Below are positions 20,703 to 31,545 of a stretch of 64,000 nucleotides of DNA, in pieces (positions within the stretch are counted from its first letter, which is position 1; each line of letters starts with the position of its first letter). The notes under the pieces were generated by a model. The model ran no database searches and was not told the origin of the DNA. It saw nothing but the letters and a program-made list of their open reading frames with translations. Position numbers and translations under genes: made by a program. The stretch is from Siphonodentalium dalli. Its lineage: Eukaryota; Mollusca; Scaphopoda; Gadilida; Siphonodentaliidae. The stretch spans positions 252,406,484-252,470,483 of the forward strand of contig CP136064.1 in the NCBI GenBank assembly GCA_032622095.1, written 5' to 3'.

Positions 20703-20775
20703 GTCCCAGTAGCTCAGCGGATAGAGCGCTGGACTTCTAATCCAGAGGCCGTGGGTTCGATCCCCACCTGGGATG
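20703..20775 (+). tRNA. tRNA-Arg(TCT), unit 16
   Basis: Consensus copy. Confidence 0.97.
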
Positions 20776-20899
20776 CACAGATATTTTTAAATCTTGGAAT
20801 CAAAATTCGGTCGTCGTGCCTTGCTGACCTGCAAAGCGATTGTTGACAAACTGTTGAATAACGAATATAATGTCTTATAAAATGGTGTATTTATCGTAA

Positions 20900-20970
20900 G
20901 CGCCGCTGGTGTAGTGGTATCATGCAAGATTCCCATTCTTGCGACCCGGGTTCGATTCCCGGGCGGCGCA
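20900..20970 (+). tRNA. tRNA-Gly(CCC), unit 16
   Basis: Consensus copy. Confidence 0.97.
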
Positions 20971-21080
20971 TATCTACTTTTTCAGTTAAATATGACAGGC
21001 CATAATTTAGCTGACATTTCTAATGGATTCAATTTTTAACAGAGGAATGTCATTTTAGAAAACCACCATTTTTACCATGG

Positions 21081-21152
21081 AGCAGAGTGGCGCAGTGGTA
21101 GCGTGCTGGGCCCATAACCCAGAGGTCCGAGGATCGAAACCTCGCTCTGCTA
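21081..21152 (+). tRNA. tRNA-iMet(CAT), unit 16
   Basis: Consensus copy. Confidence 0.97.
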
Positions 21153-21441
21153 ATATTTTCGTCAAGGGGAGAGGAAGGAAGAATTATCACTTTGTTTGAA
21201 AGTAAATACAGTAAGAATGTGCGTGTGTGTTTTAATGTTTATATTAAAATATGGTTTTATTTATTATTGCTAGCAAATTAAAAAAAAACGCTTCTTAAAT
21301 GAATCGTGCACATGCATTTCAAGGGAGACTCGAAATGCATGACTTGTCCAGTCTATCGTTATAAAGTTCAAAGTCGCGTTGACTTCTCGACAACAAATGT
21401 GCTGGCTGCTCAAGAAGCTAAATTTGCGTTCATATCTCGCC

Positions 21442-21512
21442 GCATCGGTGGTTCAGTGGTAGAATGCTCGCCTGCCACGCGGGCGACCCGGGTTCGATTC
21501 CCGGCCGATGCA
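21442..21512 (+). tRNA. tRNA-Gly(GCC), unit 17
   Basis: Consensus copy; flank marker CTGG. Confidence 0.97.
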
Positions 21513-21673
21513 AAATAAGTTTTTTTCACTGATTTTGTTTGTGGATATCCACCTCATTTTGGACTATGCAGTTTAATTGGGAACTTGAGAAAAACAAATT
21601 TCATTGGCACATAAATTTGTTTAAAGAAAACGGACGGACTTGCGATTCGCATTTCATCGAGCAAAATTACTGT

Positions 21674-21757
21674 TGTCAGAAGTGGGATTCGAACCCACGC
21701 CGGGAAGACCCGACTGCGACCTGAACGCAGCGCCTTAGACCACTCGGCCATCCTGAC
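21674..21757 (-). tRNA. tRNA-Leu(CAG), unit 17
   Basis: Consensus copy. Confidence 0.97.
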
Positions 21758-22032
21758 TACAGAAAGACTGCAACGGTATCCTGCTCAAAGTGAGACAATG
21801 GTATTGTGGATATATTTTAGTTCCCTTCTGGCTGTCGTTGCATTCTTAACGCACACATCCGATTGCTGATTTTTTGGTGGGTATATATATATGATAAATG
21901 TACGTGATTCTATATAGTTATATTATGGCTATTAAGTTTTCATAAACAGGCCTTCTTGGTCATAAAACATAATTTTATATTTTGTTTTCAAATCAGCGAA
22001 AATGCGTTATGAAGAGCACTGTTTTCATTACT

Positions 22033-22105
22033 GTCCCAGTAGCTCAGCGGATAGAGCGCTGGACTTCTAATCCAGAGGCCGTGGGTTCCATCCCCACCTG
22101 GGATG
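22033..22105 (+). tRNA. tRNA-Arg(TCT), unit 17, T-loop G57 to C
   Basis: T loop TTCGATC reads TTCCATC. This changes the near-invariant purine 57 and the B box core. The stems are intact, but promoter strength and the D-T loop contact are likely affected. Confidence 0.85.
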
Positions 22106-22229
22106 CACAGATATTTTTAAATCTTGGAATCAAAATTCGGTCGTCGTGCCTTGCTGACCTGCAAAGCGATTGTTGACAAACTGTTGAATAACGAATATAA
22201 TGTCTTATAAAATGGTGTATTTATCGTAA

Positions 22230-22300
22230 GCGCCGCTGGTGTAGTGGTATCATGCAAGATTCCCATTCTTGCGACCCGGGTTCGATTCCCGGGCGGCGCA
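22230..22300 (+). tRNA. tRNA-Gly(CCC), unit 17
   Basis: The gene is consensus; the downstream C to T marker is present. Confidence 0.97.
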
Positions 22301-22410
22301 TATTTACTTTTTCAGTTAAATATGACAGGCCATAATTTGGCTGACATTTCTAATGGATTCAATTTTTAACAGAGGAATGTCATTTTAGAAAACCACCATT
22401 TTTACCATGG

Positions 22411-22482
22411 AGCAGAGTGGCGCAGTGGTAGCGTGCTGGGCCCATAACCCAGAGGTCCGAGGATCGAAACCTCGCTCTGCTA
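22411..22482 (+). tRNA. tRNA-iMet(CAT), unit 17
   Basis: Consensus copy. Confidence 0.97.
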
Positions 22483-22771
22483 ATATTTTCGTCAAGGGGA
22501 GAGGAAGGAAGAATTATCACTTTGTTTGAAAGTAAATACAGTAAGAATGTGCGTGTGTGTTTTAATGTTTATATTAAAATATGGTTTTATTTATTATTGC
22601 TAGCAAATTAAAAAAAAACGCTTCTTAAATGAATCGTGCACATGCATTTCAAGGGAGACTCGAAATGCATGACTTGTCCAGTCTATCGTTATAAAGTTCA
22701 AAGTCGCGTTGACTTCTCGACAACAAATGTGCTGGCTGCTCAAGAAGCTAAATTTGCGTTCATATCTCGCC

Positions 22772-22842
22772 GCATCGGTGGTTCAGTGGTAGAATGCTCG
22801 CCTGCCACGCGGGCGACCCGGGTTCGATTCCCGGCCGATGCA
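22772..22842 (+). tRNA. tRNA-Gly(GCC), unit 18
   Basis: Consensus copy; flank marker CTGG. Confidence 0.97.
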
Positions 22843-23003
22843 AAATAAGTTTTTTTCACTGATTTTGTTTGTGGATATCCACCTCATTTTGGACTATGCA
22901 GTTTAATTGGGAACTTGAGAAAAACAAATTTCATTGGCACATAAATTTGTTTAAAGAAAACGGACGGACTTGCGATTCGCATTTCATCGAGCAAAATTAC
23001 TGT

Positions 23004-23087
23004 TGTCAGAAGTGGGATTCGAACCCACGCCGGGAAGACCCGACTGCGACCTGAACGCAGCGCCTTAGACCACTCGGCCATCCTGAC
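23004..23087 (-). tRNA. tRNA-Leu(CAG), unit 18
   Basis: Consensus copy. Confidence 0.97.
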
Positions 23088-23362
23088 TACAGAAAGACTG
23101 CAACGGTATCCTGCTCAAAGTGAGACAATGGTATTGTGGATATATTTTAGTTCCCTTCTGGCTGTCGTTGCATTCTTAACGCACACATCCGATTGCTGAT
23201 TTTTTGGTGGGTATATATATATGATAAATGTACGTGATTCTATATAGTTATATTATGGCTATTAAGTTTTCATAAACAGGCCTTCTTGGTCATAAAACAT
23301 AATTTTATATTTTGTTTTCAAATCAGCGAAAATGCGTTATGAAGAGCACTGTTTTCATTACT

Positions 23363-23435
23363 GTCCCAGTAGCTCAGCGGATAGAGCGCTGGACTTCTAA
23401 TCCAGAGGCCGTGGGTTCGATCCCCACCTGGGATG
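23363..23435 (+). tRNA. tRNA-Arg(TCT), unit 18
   Basis: Consensus copy. Confidence 0.97.
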
Positions 23436-23559
23436 CACAGATATTTTTAAATCTTGGAATCAAAATTCGGTCGTCGTGCCTTGCTGACCTGCAAAGCGAT
23501 TGTTGACAAACTGTTGAATAACGAATATAATGTCTTATAAAATGGTGTATTTATCGTAA

Positions 23560-23630
23560 GCGCCGCTGGTGTAGTGGTATCATGCAAGATTCCCATTCTT
23601 GCGACCCGGGTTCGATTCCCGGGCGGCGCA
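23560..23630 (+). tRNA. tRNA-Gly(CCC), unit 18
   Basis: Consensus copy. Confidence 0.97.
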
Positions 23631-23740
23631 TATCTACTTTTTCAGTTAAATATGACAGGCCATAATTTAGCTGACATTTCTAATGGATTCAATTTTTAAC
23701 AGAGGAATGTCATTTTAGAAAACCACCATTTTTACCATGG

Positions 23741-23812
23741 AGCAGAGTGGCGCAGTGGTAGCGTGCTGGGCCCATAACCCAGAGGTCCGAGGATCGAAAC
23801 CTCGCTCTGCTA
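23741..23812 (+). tRNA. tRNA-iMet(CAT), unit 18
   Basis: Consensus copy. Confidence 0.97.
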
Positions 23813-24101
23813 ATATTTTCGTCAAGGGGAGAGGAAGGAAGAATTATCACTTTGTTTGAAAGTAAATACAGTAAGAATGTGCGTGTGTGTTTTAATGTTT
23901 ATATTAAAATATGGTTTTATTTATTATTGCTAGCAAATTAAAAAAAAACGCTTCTTAAATGAATCGTGCACATGCATTTCAAGGGAGACTCGAAATGCAT
24001 GACTTGTCCAGTCTATCGTTATAAAGTTCAAAGTCGCGTTGACTTCTCGACAACAAATGTGCTGGCTGCTCAAGAAGCTAAATTTGCGTTCATATCTCGC
24101 C

Positions 24102-24172
24102 GCATCGGTGGTTCAGTGGTAGAATGCTCGCCTGCCACGCGGGCGACCCGGGTTCGATTCCCGGCCGATGCA
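24102..24172 (+). tRNA. tRNA-Gly(GCC), unit 19
   Basis: Consensus copy; flank marker CTGG. Confidence 0.97.
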
Positions 24173-24333
24173 AAATAAGTTTTTTTCACTGATTTTGTTT
24201 GTGGATATCCACCTCATTTTGGACTATGCAGTTTAATTGGGAACTTGAGAAAAACAAATTTCATTGGCACATAAATTTGTTTAAAGAAAACGGACGGACT
24301 TGCGATTCGCATTTCATCGAGCAAAATTACTGT

Positions 24334-24417
24334 TGTCAGAAGTGGGATTCGAACCCACGCCGGGAAGACCCGACTGCGACCTGAACGCAGCGCCTTAGAC
24401 CACTCGGCCATCCTGAC
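24334..24417 (-). tRNA. tRNA-Leu(CAG), unit 19
   Basis: Consensus copy. Confidence 0.97.
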
Positions 24418-24692
24418 TACAGAAAGACTGCAACGGTATCCTGCTCAAAGTGAGACAATGGTATTGTGGATATATTTTAGTTCCCTTCTGGCTGTCGTTG
24501 CATTCTTAACGCACACATCCGATTGCTGATTTTTTGGTGGGTATATATATATGATAAATGTACGTGATTCTATATAGTTATATTATGGCTATTAAGTTTT
24601 CATAAACAGGCCTTCTTGGTCATAAAACATAATTTTATATTTTGTTTTCAAATCAGCGAAAATGCGTTATGAAGAGCACTGTTTTCATTACT

Positions 24693-24765
24693 GTCCCAGT
24701 AGCTCAGCGGATAGAGCGCTGGACTTCTAATCCAGAGGCCGTGGGTTCGATCCCCACCTGGGATG
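24693..24765 (+). tRNA. tRNA-Arg(TCT), unit 19
   Basis: Consensus copy. Confidence 0.97.
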
Positions 24766-24889
24766 CACAGATATTTTTAAATCTTGGAATCAAAATTCGG
24801 TCGTCGTGCCTTGCTGACCTGCAAAGCGATTGTTGACAAACTGTTGAATAACGAATATAATGTCTTATAAAATGGTGTATTTATCGTAA

Positions 24890-24960
24890 GCGCCGCTGGT
24901 GTAGTGGTATCATGCAAGATTCCCATTCTTGCGACCCGGGTTCGATTCCCGGGCGGCGCA
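24890..24960 (+). tRNA. tRNA-Gly(CCC), unit 19
   Basis: Consensus copy. Confidence 0.97.
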
Positions 24961-25070
24961 TATCTACTTTTTCAGTTAAATATGACAGGCCATAATTTAG
25001 CTGACATTTCTAATGGATTCAATTTTTAACAGAGGAATGTCATTTTAGAAAACCACCATTTTTACCATGG

Positions 25071-25142
25071 AGCAGAGTGGCGCAGTGGTAGCGTGCTGGG
25101 CCCATAACCCAGAGGTCCGAGGATCGAAACCTCGCTCTGCTA
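25071..25142 (+). tRNA. tRNA-iMet(CAT), unit 19
   Basis: Consensus copy. Confidence 0.97.
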
Positions 25143-25431
25143 ATATTTTCGTCAAGGGGAGAGGAAGGAAGAATTATCACTTTGTTTGAAAGTAAATACA
25201 GTAAGAATGTGCGTGTGTGTTTTAATGTTTATATTAAAATGTGGTTTTATTTATTATTGCTAGCAAATTAAAAAAAAACGCTTCTTAAATGAATCGTGCA
25301 CATGCATTTCAAGGGAGACTCGAAATGCATGACTTGTCCAGTCTATCGTTATAAAGTTCAAAGTCGCGTTGACTTCTCGACAACAAATGTGCTAGCTGCT
25401 CAAGAAGCTAAATTTGCGTTCATATCTCGCC

Positions 25432-25502
25432 GCATCGGTGGTTCAGTGGTAGAATGCTCGCCTGCCACGCGGGCGACCCGGGTTCGATTCCCGGCCGATG
25501 CA
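25432..25502 (+). tRNA. tRNA-Gly(GCC), unit 20
   Basis: Consensus copy; flank marker CTAG. Confidence 0.97.
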
Positions 25503-25663
25503 AAATAAGTTTTTTTCACTGATTTTGTTTGTGGATATCCACCTCATTTTGGACTATGCAGTTTAATTGGGAACTTGAGAAAAACAAATTTCATTGGCAC
25601 ATAAATTTGTTTAAAGAAAACGGACGGACTTGCGATTCGCATTTCATCGAGCAAAATTACTGT

Positions 25664-25747
25664 TGTCAGAAGTGGGATTCGAACCCACGCCGGGAAGACC
25701 CGACTGCGACCTGAACGCAGCGCCTTAGACCACTCGGCCATCCTGAC
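25664..25747 (-). tRNA. tRNA-Leu(CAG), unit 20
   Basis: Consensus copy. Confidence 0.97.
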
Positions 25748-26022
25748 TACAGAAAGACTGCAACGGTATCCTGCTCAAAGTGAGACAATGGTATTGTGGA
25801 TATATTTTAGTTCCCTTCTGGCTGTCGTTGCATTCTTAACGCACACATCCGATTGCTGATTTTTTGGTGGGTATATATATATGATAAATGTACGTGATTC
25901 TATATAGTTATATTATGGCTATTAAGTTTTCATAAACAGGCCTTCTTGGTCATAAAACATAATTTTATATTTTGTTTTCAAATCAGCGAAAATGCGTTAT
26001 GAAGAGCACTGTTTTCATTACT

Positions 26023-26095
26023 GTCCCAGTAGCTCAGCGGATAGAGCGCTGGACTTCTAATCCAGAGGCCGTGCTTTCGATCCCCACCTGGGATG
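26023..26095 (+). tRNA. tRNA-Arg(TCT), unit 20, broken T stem
   Basis: GTGCT in place of GTGGG in the T stem; shares its whole marker set with unit 23. Confidence 0.75.
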
Positions 26096-26219
26096 CACAG
26101 ATATTTTTAAATCTTGGAATCAAAATTCGGTCGTCGTGCCTTGCTGACCTGCAAAGCGATTGTTGACAAACTGTTGAATAACGAATATAATGTCTTATAA
26201 AATGGTGTATTTATCCTAA

Positions 26220-26290
26220 GCGCCGCTGGTGTAGTGGTATCATGCAAGATTCCCATTCTTGCGACCCGGGTTCGATTCCCGGGCGGCGCA
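26220..26290 (+). tRNA. tRNA-Gly(CCC), unit 20
   Basis: The gene is consensus; 5' flank CCTAAG and downstream C to T, as in unit 23. Confidence 0.97.
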
Positions 26291-26400
26291 TATTTACTTT
26301 TTCAGTTAAATATGACAGGCCATAATTTAGCTGACATTTCTAATGGATTCAATTTTTAACAGAGGAATGTCATTTTAGAAAACCACCATTTTTACCATGG

Positions 26401-26412
26401 AGCAGAGTGGCG
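26401..26412 (+). pseudogene. 5' fragment of tRNA-iMet, unit 20, split by transposon
   Basis: Bases 1-12 of the iMet gene (acceptor 5' strand and start of the D stem) are cut off by the element at 26413. The last eight bases (26405-26412) are the target duplication. The rest of the gene is at 27670. Confidence 0.95.
26405..26412. repeat. 8-bp target site duplication, left
   Basis: GAGTGGCG here is repeated at 27670-27677, immediately outside the other end of the element. Confidence 0.93.
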
Positions 26413-26980
26413 CACAGGTCCCCAGAACAAAAATTGACCCCACCCCCAATAATACTTAATCCTATAGAAAGGTATCCAACTTGGCCCGGCCTAATTTTTT
26501 ATTAGTTTTACAATGTCCACAATCAGGTTAAAATACACCAAAATAATGTTTGTAACATAAATGCCTCATATATAGTTAGAAAGATATGTTATTACTCTTC
26601 AATTTGATGCATCCCCTGTAAAAATTGGTTAAGAAAAACTCTGGTTATGAGCACAGGTCTGACGCAAACCGACTGTAAAATTTCACTCGTTCGACATGAT
26701 GTCCGCTAAACTCGGTAAAAAAGTGCGATTTTTACACCGACTTGGGCTTCAAAAACACAATAGACGGTTAGTAGAATATATATATTATACATCATTAGCA
26801 GCGGAATTGTTTACTGACCCACCCAAACCAATCGCGCTACATCACGGCATCGTATCTCTCGTATTTATTGAAAAATTCAGTTTCATAAACCCGGAAGGAA
26901 AGTAAATTTTTCCAAAGACAGCCATTGGTGTTCGGGCGCATATGTGTACTCTCTATAGTTCATACCCAACATAATATATA
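26413..26980 (+). repeat. Left inverted arm of the foldback element
   Basis: It is the reverse complement of 27103-27669 apart from six substitutions and one extra T. The extra T shifts the frame of the short open frame relative to the right arm. Confidence 0.93.
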
Positions 26981-27102
26981 ACGAAGAAGTCGTGTATACT
27001 ACTGTATATACGCTCTAAATATTTATGGAGTTATATTTCTGTCCATATGTATGTTTTCAAATCGGCATTCGTGTTAATTCAGTCTTTGTGTATTTATTTA
27101 AC
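26981..27102. other. Loop of the foldback element
   Basis: This 122-bp AT-rich segment between the arms has no open frame and no tRNA-like structure that I can see. Confidence 0.85.
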
Positions 27103-27669
27103 TATATATTGTGTTGGGTATGAACTATAGAGAGTACACATATGCGCCCGAACACCAATGGCTGGCTTTGGAAAAATTCACTTTCCTTCCGGGTTTATGA
27201 AACTAAATTTTTCAATAAATACGAGAGATACGATGCCGTGATGTAGCGCGATTGGTTTGGGTGGGTCAGTAAACAATTCCGCTGCTAATGATGTATAATA
27301 TATATATTCTACTAACCGTCTATTGTGTTTTTGAAGCCCAAGTCGGTGTAAAAATCGCACTTTTTTACCGAGTTTAGCGGACATCATGTCGAACGAGTGA
27401 ATTTTACAGTCGGTTTGCGTCAGACCTGTGCTCATAACCAGAGTTTTTCTTAACCAATTTTTACAGGGGATGCATCAAATTGAAGAGTAATAACATATCT
27501 TTCTAACTATATATGAGGCATTTATGTTACAAAAATTATTTTGGTGTATTTTAACCTGATTGTGGACATTGTAAAACTAATAGAAAATTAGGCCGGGCCA
27601 AGTTGGATACCTTTCTATAGGATTAAGTATTATTGGGGGTGGGGTCAATTTTTGTTCTGGGGACCTGTG
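27103..27669 (-). repeat. Right inverted arm of the foldback element
   Basis: It pairs with the left arm and ends CTGGGGACCTGTG, the exact reverse complement of the left terminus. Confidence 0.93.
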
Positions 27670-27677
27670 GAGTGGCG
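27670..27677. repeat. 8-bp target site duplication, right
   Basis: GAGTGGCG, identical to 26405-26412. Confidence 0.93.
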
Positions 27678-27737
27678 CAGTGGTAGCGTGCTGGGCCCAT
27701 AACCCAGAGGTCCGAGGATCGAAACCTCGCTCTGCTA
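27670..27737 (+). pseudogene. 3' part of tRNA-iMet, unit 20 (bases 5-72)
   Basis: This 68-nt remnant lacks only the first four bases of the gene because the target duplication restores bases 5-12. A box, anticodon CAT, B box and T4 terminator are intact, so Pol III transcription from inside the transposon end is possible. The element supplies TGTG where AGCA should be; G, T and G could still pair or wobble with the acceptor 3' strand, but the A1-T72 initiator signature is lost. Confidence 0.9.
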
Positions 27738-28026
27738 ATATTTTCGTCAAGGGGAGAGGAAGGAAGAATTATCACTTTGTTTGAAAGTAAATACAGTAAG
27801 AATGTGCGTGTGTGTTTTAATGTTTATATTAAAATATGGTTTTATTTATTATTGCTAGCAAATTAAAAAAAAAAGCTTCTTAAATGAATCGTGCACATGC
27901 ATTTCAAGGGAGACTCGAAATGCATGACTTGTCCAGTCTATCGTTATAAAGTTCAAAGTCGCGTTGACTTCTCGACAACAAATGTGCTGGCTGCTCAAGA
28001 AGCTAAATTTGCGTTCATATCTCGCC

Positions 28027-28097
28027 GCATCGGTGGTTCAGTGGTAGAATGCTCGCCTGCCACGCGGGCGACCCGGGTTCGATTCCCGGCCGATGCA
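28027..28097 (+). tRNA. tRNA-Gly(GCC), unit 21
   Basis: Consensus copy; flank marker CTGG. The unit junction has C to A, giving A10 and AAGCTT. Confidence 0.97.
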
Positions 28098-28258
28098 AAA
28101 TAAGTTTTTTTCACTGATTTTGTTTGTGGATATCCACCTCATTTTGGACTATGCAGTTTAATTGGGAACTTGAGAAAAACAAATTTCATTGGCACATAAA
28201 TTTGTTTAAAGAAAACGGACGGACTTGCGATTCGCATTTCATCGAGCAAAATTACTGT

Positions 28259-28342
28259 TGTCAGAAGTGGGATTCGAACCCACGCCGGGAAGACCCGACT
28301 GCGACCTGAACGCAGCGCCTTAGACCACTCGGCCATCCTGAC
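28259..28342 (-). tRNA. tRNA-Leu(CAG), unit 21
   Basis: Consensus copy. Confidence 0.97.
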
Positions 28343-28617
28343 TACAGAAAGACTGCAACGGTATCCTGCTCAAAGTGAGACAATGGTATTGTGGATATAT
28401 TTTAGTTCCCTTCTGGCTGTCGTTGCATTCTTAACGCACACATCCGATTGCTGATTTTTTGGTGGGTATATATATATGATAAATGTACGTGATTCTATAT
28501 AGTTATATTATGGCTATTAAGTTTTCATAAACAGGCCTTCTTGGTCATAAAACATAATTTTATATTTTGTTTTCAAATCAGCGAAAATGCGTTATGAAGA
28601 GCACTGTTTTCATTACT

Positions 28618-28690
28618 GTCCCAGTAGCTCAGCGGATAGAGCGCTGGACTTCTAATCCAGAGGCCGTGGGTTCGATCCCCACCTGGGATG
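28618..28690 (+). tRNA. tRNA-Arg(TCT), unit 21
   Basis: Consensus copy. Confidence 0.97.
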
Positions 28691-28814
28691 CACAGATATT
28701 TTTAAATCTTGGAATCAAAATTCGGTCGTCGTGCCTTGCTGACCTGCAAAGCGATTGTTGACAAACTGTTGAATAACGAATATAATGTCTTATAAAATGG
28801 TGTATTTATCGTAA

Positions 28815-28885
28815 GCGCCGCTGGTGTAGTGGTATCATGCAAGATTCCCATTCTTGCGACCCGGGTTCGATTCCCGGGCGGCGCA
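28815..28885 (+). tRNA. tRNA-Gly(CCC), unit 21
   Basis: Consensus copy. Confidence 0.97.
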
Positions 28886-28995
28886 TATCTACTTTTTCAG
28901 TTAAATATGACAGGCCATAATTTAGCTGACATTTCTAATGGATTCAATTTTTAACAGAGGAATGTCATTTTAGAAAACCACCATTTTTACCATGG

Positions 28996-29067
28996 AGCAG
29001 AGTGGCGCAGTGGTAGCGTGCTGGGCCCATAACCCAGAGGTCCGAGGATCGAAACCTCGCTCTGCTA
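28996..29067 (+). tRNA. tRNA-iMet(CAT), unit 21
   Basis: Consensus copy. Confidence 0.97.
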
Positions 29068-29356
29068 ATATTTTCGTCAAGGGGAGAGGAAGGAAGAATT
29101 ATCACTTTGTTTGAAAGTAAATACAGTAAGAATGTGCGTGTGTGTTTTAATGTTTATATTAAAATATGGTTTTATTTATTATTGCTAGCAAATTAAAAAA
29201 AAACGCTTCTTAAATGAATCGTGCACATGCATTTCAAGGGAGACTCGAAATGCATGACTTGTCCAGTCTATCGTTATAAAGTTCAAAGTCGCGTTGACTT
29301 CTCGACAACAAATGTGCTGGCTGCTCAAGAAGCTAAATTTGCGTTCATATCTCGCC

Positions 29357-29427
29357 GCATCGGTGGTTCAGTGGTAGAATGCTCGCCTGCCACGCGGGCG
29401 ACCCGGGTTCGATTCCCGGCCGATGCA
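29357..29427 (+). tRNA. tRNA-Gly(GCC), unit 22
   Basis: Consensus copy; flank marker CTGG. Confidence 0.97.
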
Positions 29428-29588
29428 AAATAAGTTTTTTTCACTGATTTTGTTTGTGGATATCCACCTCATTTTGGACTATGCAGTTTAATTGGGAACT
29501 TGAGAAAAACAAATTTCATTGGCACATAAATTTGTTTAAAGAAAACGGACGGACTTGCGATTCGCATTTCATCGAGCAAAATTACTGT

Positions 29589-29672
29589 TGTCAGAAGTGG
29601 GATTCGAACCCACGCCGGGAAGACCCGACTGCGACCTGAACGCAGCGCCTTAGACCACTCGGCCATCCTGAC
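29589..29672 (-). tRNA. tRNA-Leu(CAG), unit 22
   Basis: Consensus copy. Confidence 0.97.
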
Positions 29673-29947
29673 TACAGAAAGACTGCAACGGTATCCTGCT
29701 CAAAGTGAGACAATGGTATTGTGGATATATTTTAGTTCCCTTCTGGCTGTCGTTGCATTCTTAACGCACACATCCGATTGCTGATTTTTTGGTGGGTATA
29801 TATATATGATAAATGTACGTGATTCTATATAGTTATATTATGGCTATTAAGTTTTCATAAACAGGCCTTCTTGGTCATAAAACATAATTTTATATTTTGT
29901 TTTCAAATCAGCGAAAATGCGTTATGAAGAGCACTGTTTTCATTACT

Positions 29948-30020
29948 GTCCCAGTAGCTCAGCGGATAGAGCGCTGGACTTCTAATCCAGAGGCCGTGGG
30001 TTCGATCCCCACCTGGGATG
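29948..30020 (+). tRNA. tRNA-Arg(TCT), unit 22
   Basis: Consensus copy. Confidence 0.97.
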
Positions 30021-30144
30021 CACAGATATTTTTAAATCTTGGAATCAAAATTCGGTCGTCGTGCCTTGCTGACCTGCAAAGCGATTGTTGACAAACTGTT
30101 GAATAACGAATATAATGTCTTATAAAATGGTGTATTTATCGTAA

Positions 30145-30215
30145 GCGCCGCTGGTGTAGTGGTATCATGCAAGATTCCCATTCTTGCGACCCGGGTTCGA
30201 TTCCCGGGCGGCGCA
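30145..30215 (+). tRNA. tRNA-Gly(CCC), unit 22
   Basis: Consensus copy. Confidence 0.97.
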
Positions 30216-30325
30216 TATCTACTTTTTCAGTTAAATATGACAGGCCATAATTTAGCTGACATTTCTAATGGATTCAATTTTTAACAGAGGAATGTCATTT
30301 TAGAAAACCACCATTTTTACCATGG

Positions 30326-30397
30326 AGCAGAGTGGCGCAGTGGTAGCGTGCTGGGCCCATAACCCAGAGGTCCGAGGATCGAAACCTCGCTCTGCTA
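30326..30397 (+). tRNA. tRNA-iMet(CAT), unit 22
   Basis: Consensus copy. Confidence 0.97.
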
Positions 30398-30686
30398 ATA
30401 TTTTCGTCAAGGGGAGAGGAAGGAAGAATTATCACTTTGTTTGAAAGTAAATACAGTAAGAATGTGCGTGTGTGTTTTAATGTTTATATTAAAATGTGGT
30501 TTTATTTATTATTGCTAGCAAATTAAAAAAAAACGCTTCTTAAATGAATCGTGCACATGCATTTCAAGGGAGACTCGAAATGCATGACTTGTCCAGTCTA
30601 TCGTTATAAAGTTCAAAGTCGCGTTGACTTCTCGACAACAAATGTGCTAGCTGCTCAAGAAGCTAAATTTGCGTTCATATCTCGCC

Positions 30687-30757
30687 GCATCGGTGGTTCA
30701 GTGGTAGAATGCTCGCCTGCCACGCGGGCGACCCGGGTTCGATTCCCGGCCGATGCA
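30687..30757 (+). tRNA. tRNA-Gly(GCC), unit 23
   Basis: Consensus copy; flank marker CTAG. Confidence 0.97.
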
Positions 30758-30918
30758 AAATAAGTTTTTTTCACTGATTTTGTTTGTGGATATCCACCTC
30801 ATTTTGGACTATGCAGTTTAATTGGGAACTTGAGAAAAACAAATTTCATTGGCACATAAATTTGTTTAAAGAAAACGGACGGACTTGCGATTCGCATTTC
30901 ATCGAGCAAAATTACTGT

Positions 30919-31002
30919 TGTCAGAAGTGGGATTCGAACCCACGCCGGGAAGACCCGACTGCGACCTGAACGCAGCGCCTTAGACCACTCGGCCATCCTG
31001 AC
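30919..31002 (-). tRNA. tRNA-Leu(CAG), unit 23
   Basis: Consensus copy. Confidence 0.97.
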
Positions 31003-31277
31003 TACAGAAAGACTGCAACGGTATCCTGCTCAAAGTGAGACAATGGTATTGTGGATATATTTTAGTTCCCTTCTGGCTGTCGTTGCATTCTTAACGCACA
31101 CATCCGATTGCTGATTTTTTGGTGGGTATATATATATGATAAATGTACGTGATTCTATATAGTTATATTATGGCTATTAAGTTTTCATAAACAGGCCTTC
31201 TTGGTCATAAAACATAATTTTATATTTTGTTTTCAAATCAGCGAAAATGCGTTATGAAGAGCACTGTTTTCATTACT

Positions 31278-31350
31278 GTCCCAGTAGCTCAGCGGATAGA
31301 GCGCTGGACTTCTAATCCAGAGGCCGTGCTTTCGATCCCCACCTGGGATG
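31278..31350 (+). tRNA. tRNA-Arg(TCT), unit 23, broken T stem
   Basis: GTGCT in place of GTGGG in the T stem. Confidence 0.75.
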
Positions 31351-31474
31351 CACAGATATTTTTAAATCTTGGAATCAAAATTCGGTCGTCGTGCCTTGCT
31401 GACCTGCAAAGCGATTGTTGACAAACTGTTGAATAACGAATATAATGTCTTATAAAATGGTGTATTTATCCTAA

Positions 31475-31545
31475 GCGCCGCTGGTGTAGTGGTATCATGC
31501 AAGATTCCCATTCTTGCGACCCGGGTTCGATTCCCGGGCGGCGCA
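31475..31545 (+). tRNA. tRNA-Gly(CCC), unit 23
   Basis: The gene is consensus; flanks CCTAAG and downstream C to T, as in unit 20. Confidence 0.97.

Larger units (their letters stand above)
26413..27669. mobile_element. Foldback (long-inverted-repeat) DNA transposon, non-autonomous
   Basis: This 1,257-bp insertion starts CACAGGTCCCCAG and ends with the exact reverse complement. Its arms of 568 bp (26413-26980) and 567 bp (27103-27669) pair along their whole length around a 122-bp loop. I counted six substitutions and one 1-bp indel between the arms. The flanking 8-bp duplication GAGTGGCG is a cut-and-paste hallmark; 8 bp is typical of the hAT and P superfamilies, but the terminal bases do not let me choose. 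No transposase is visible: the only open frame is a short one carried in both arms (about 70 codons left, 85 right), with no recognisable domain. It interrupts iMet of unit 20 and is absent from every other unit. Confidence 0.93.

Noticed and set aside
26696-26905. Short open frame in the left arm of the transposon
   Set aside because: It is about 70 codons with no recognisable domain. Its longer right-arm form (27178-27435) is offset by a 1-bp indel. It is carried in mirror image by both arms and is not a transposase.
26413-27669. LTR retrotransposon or SINE
   Set aside because: The ends are inverted rather than direct repeats. There is no tRNA-derived head, no A-tail and no reverse transcriptase, and the 8-bp duplication with long inverted arms fits a DNA transposon.
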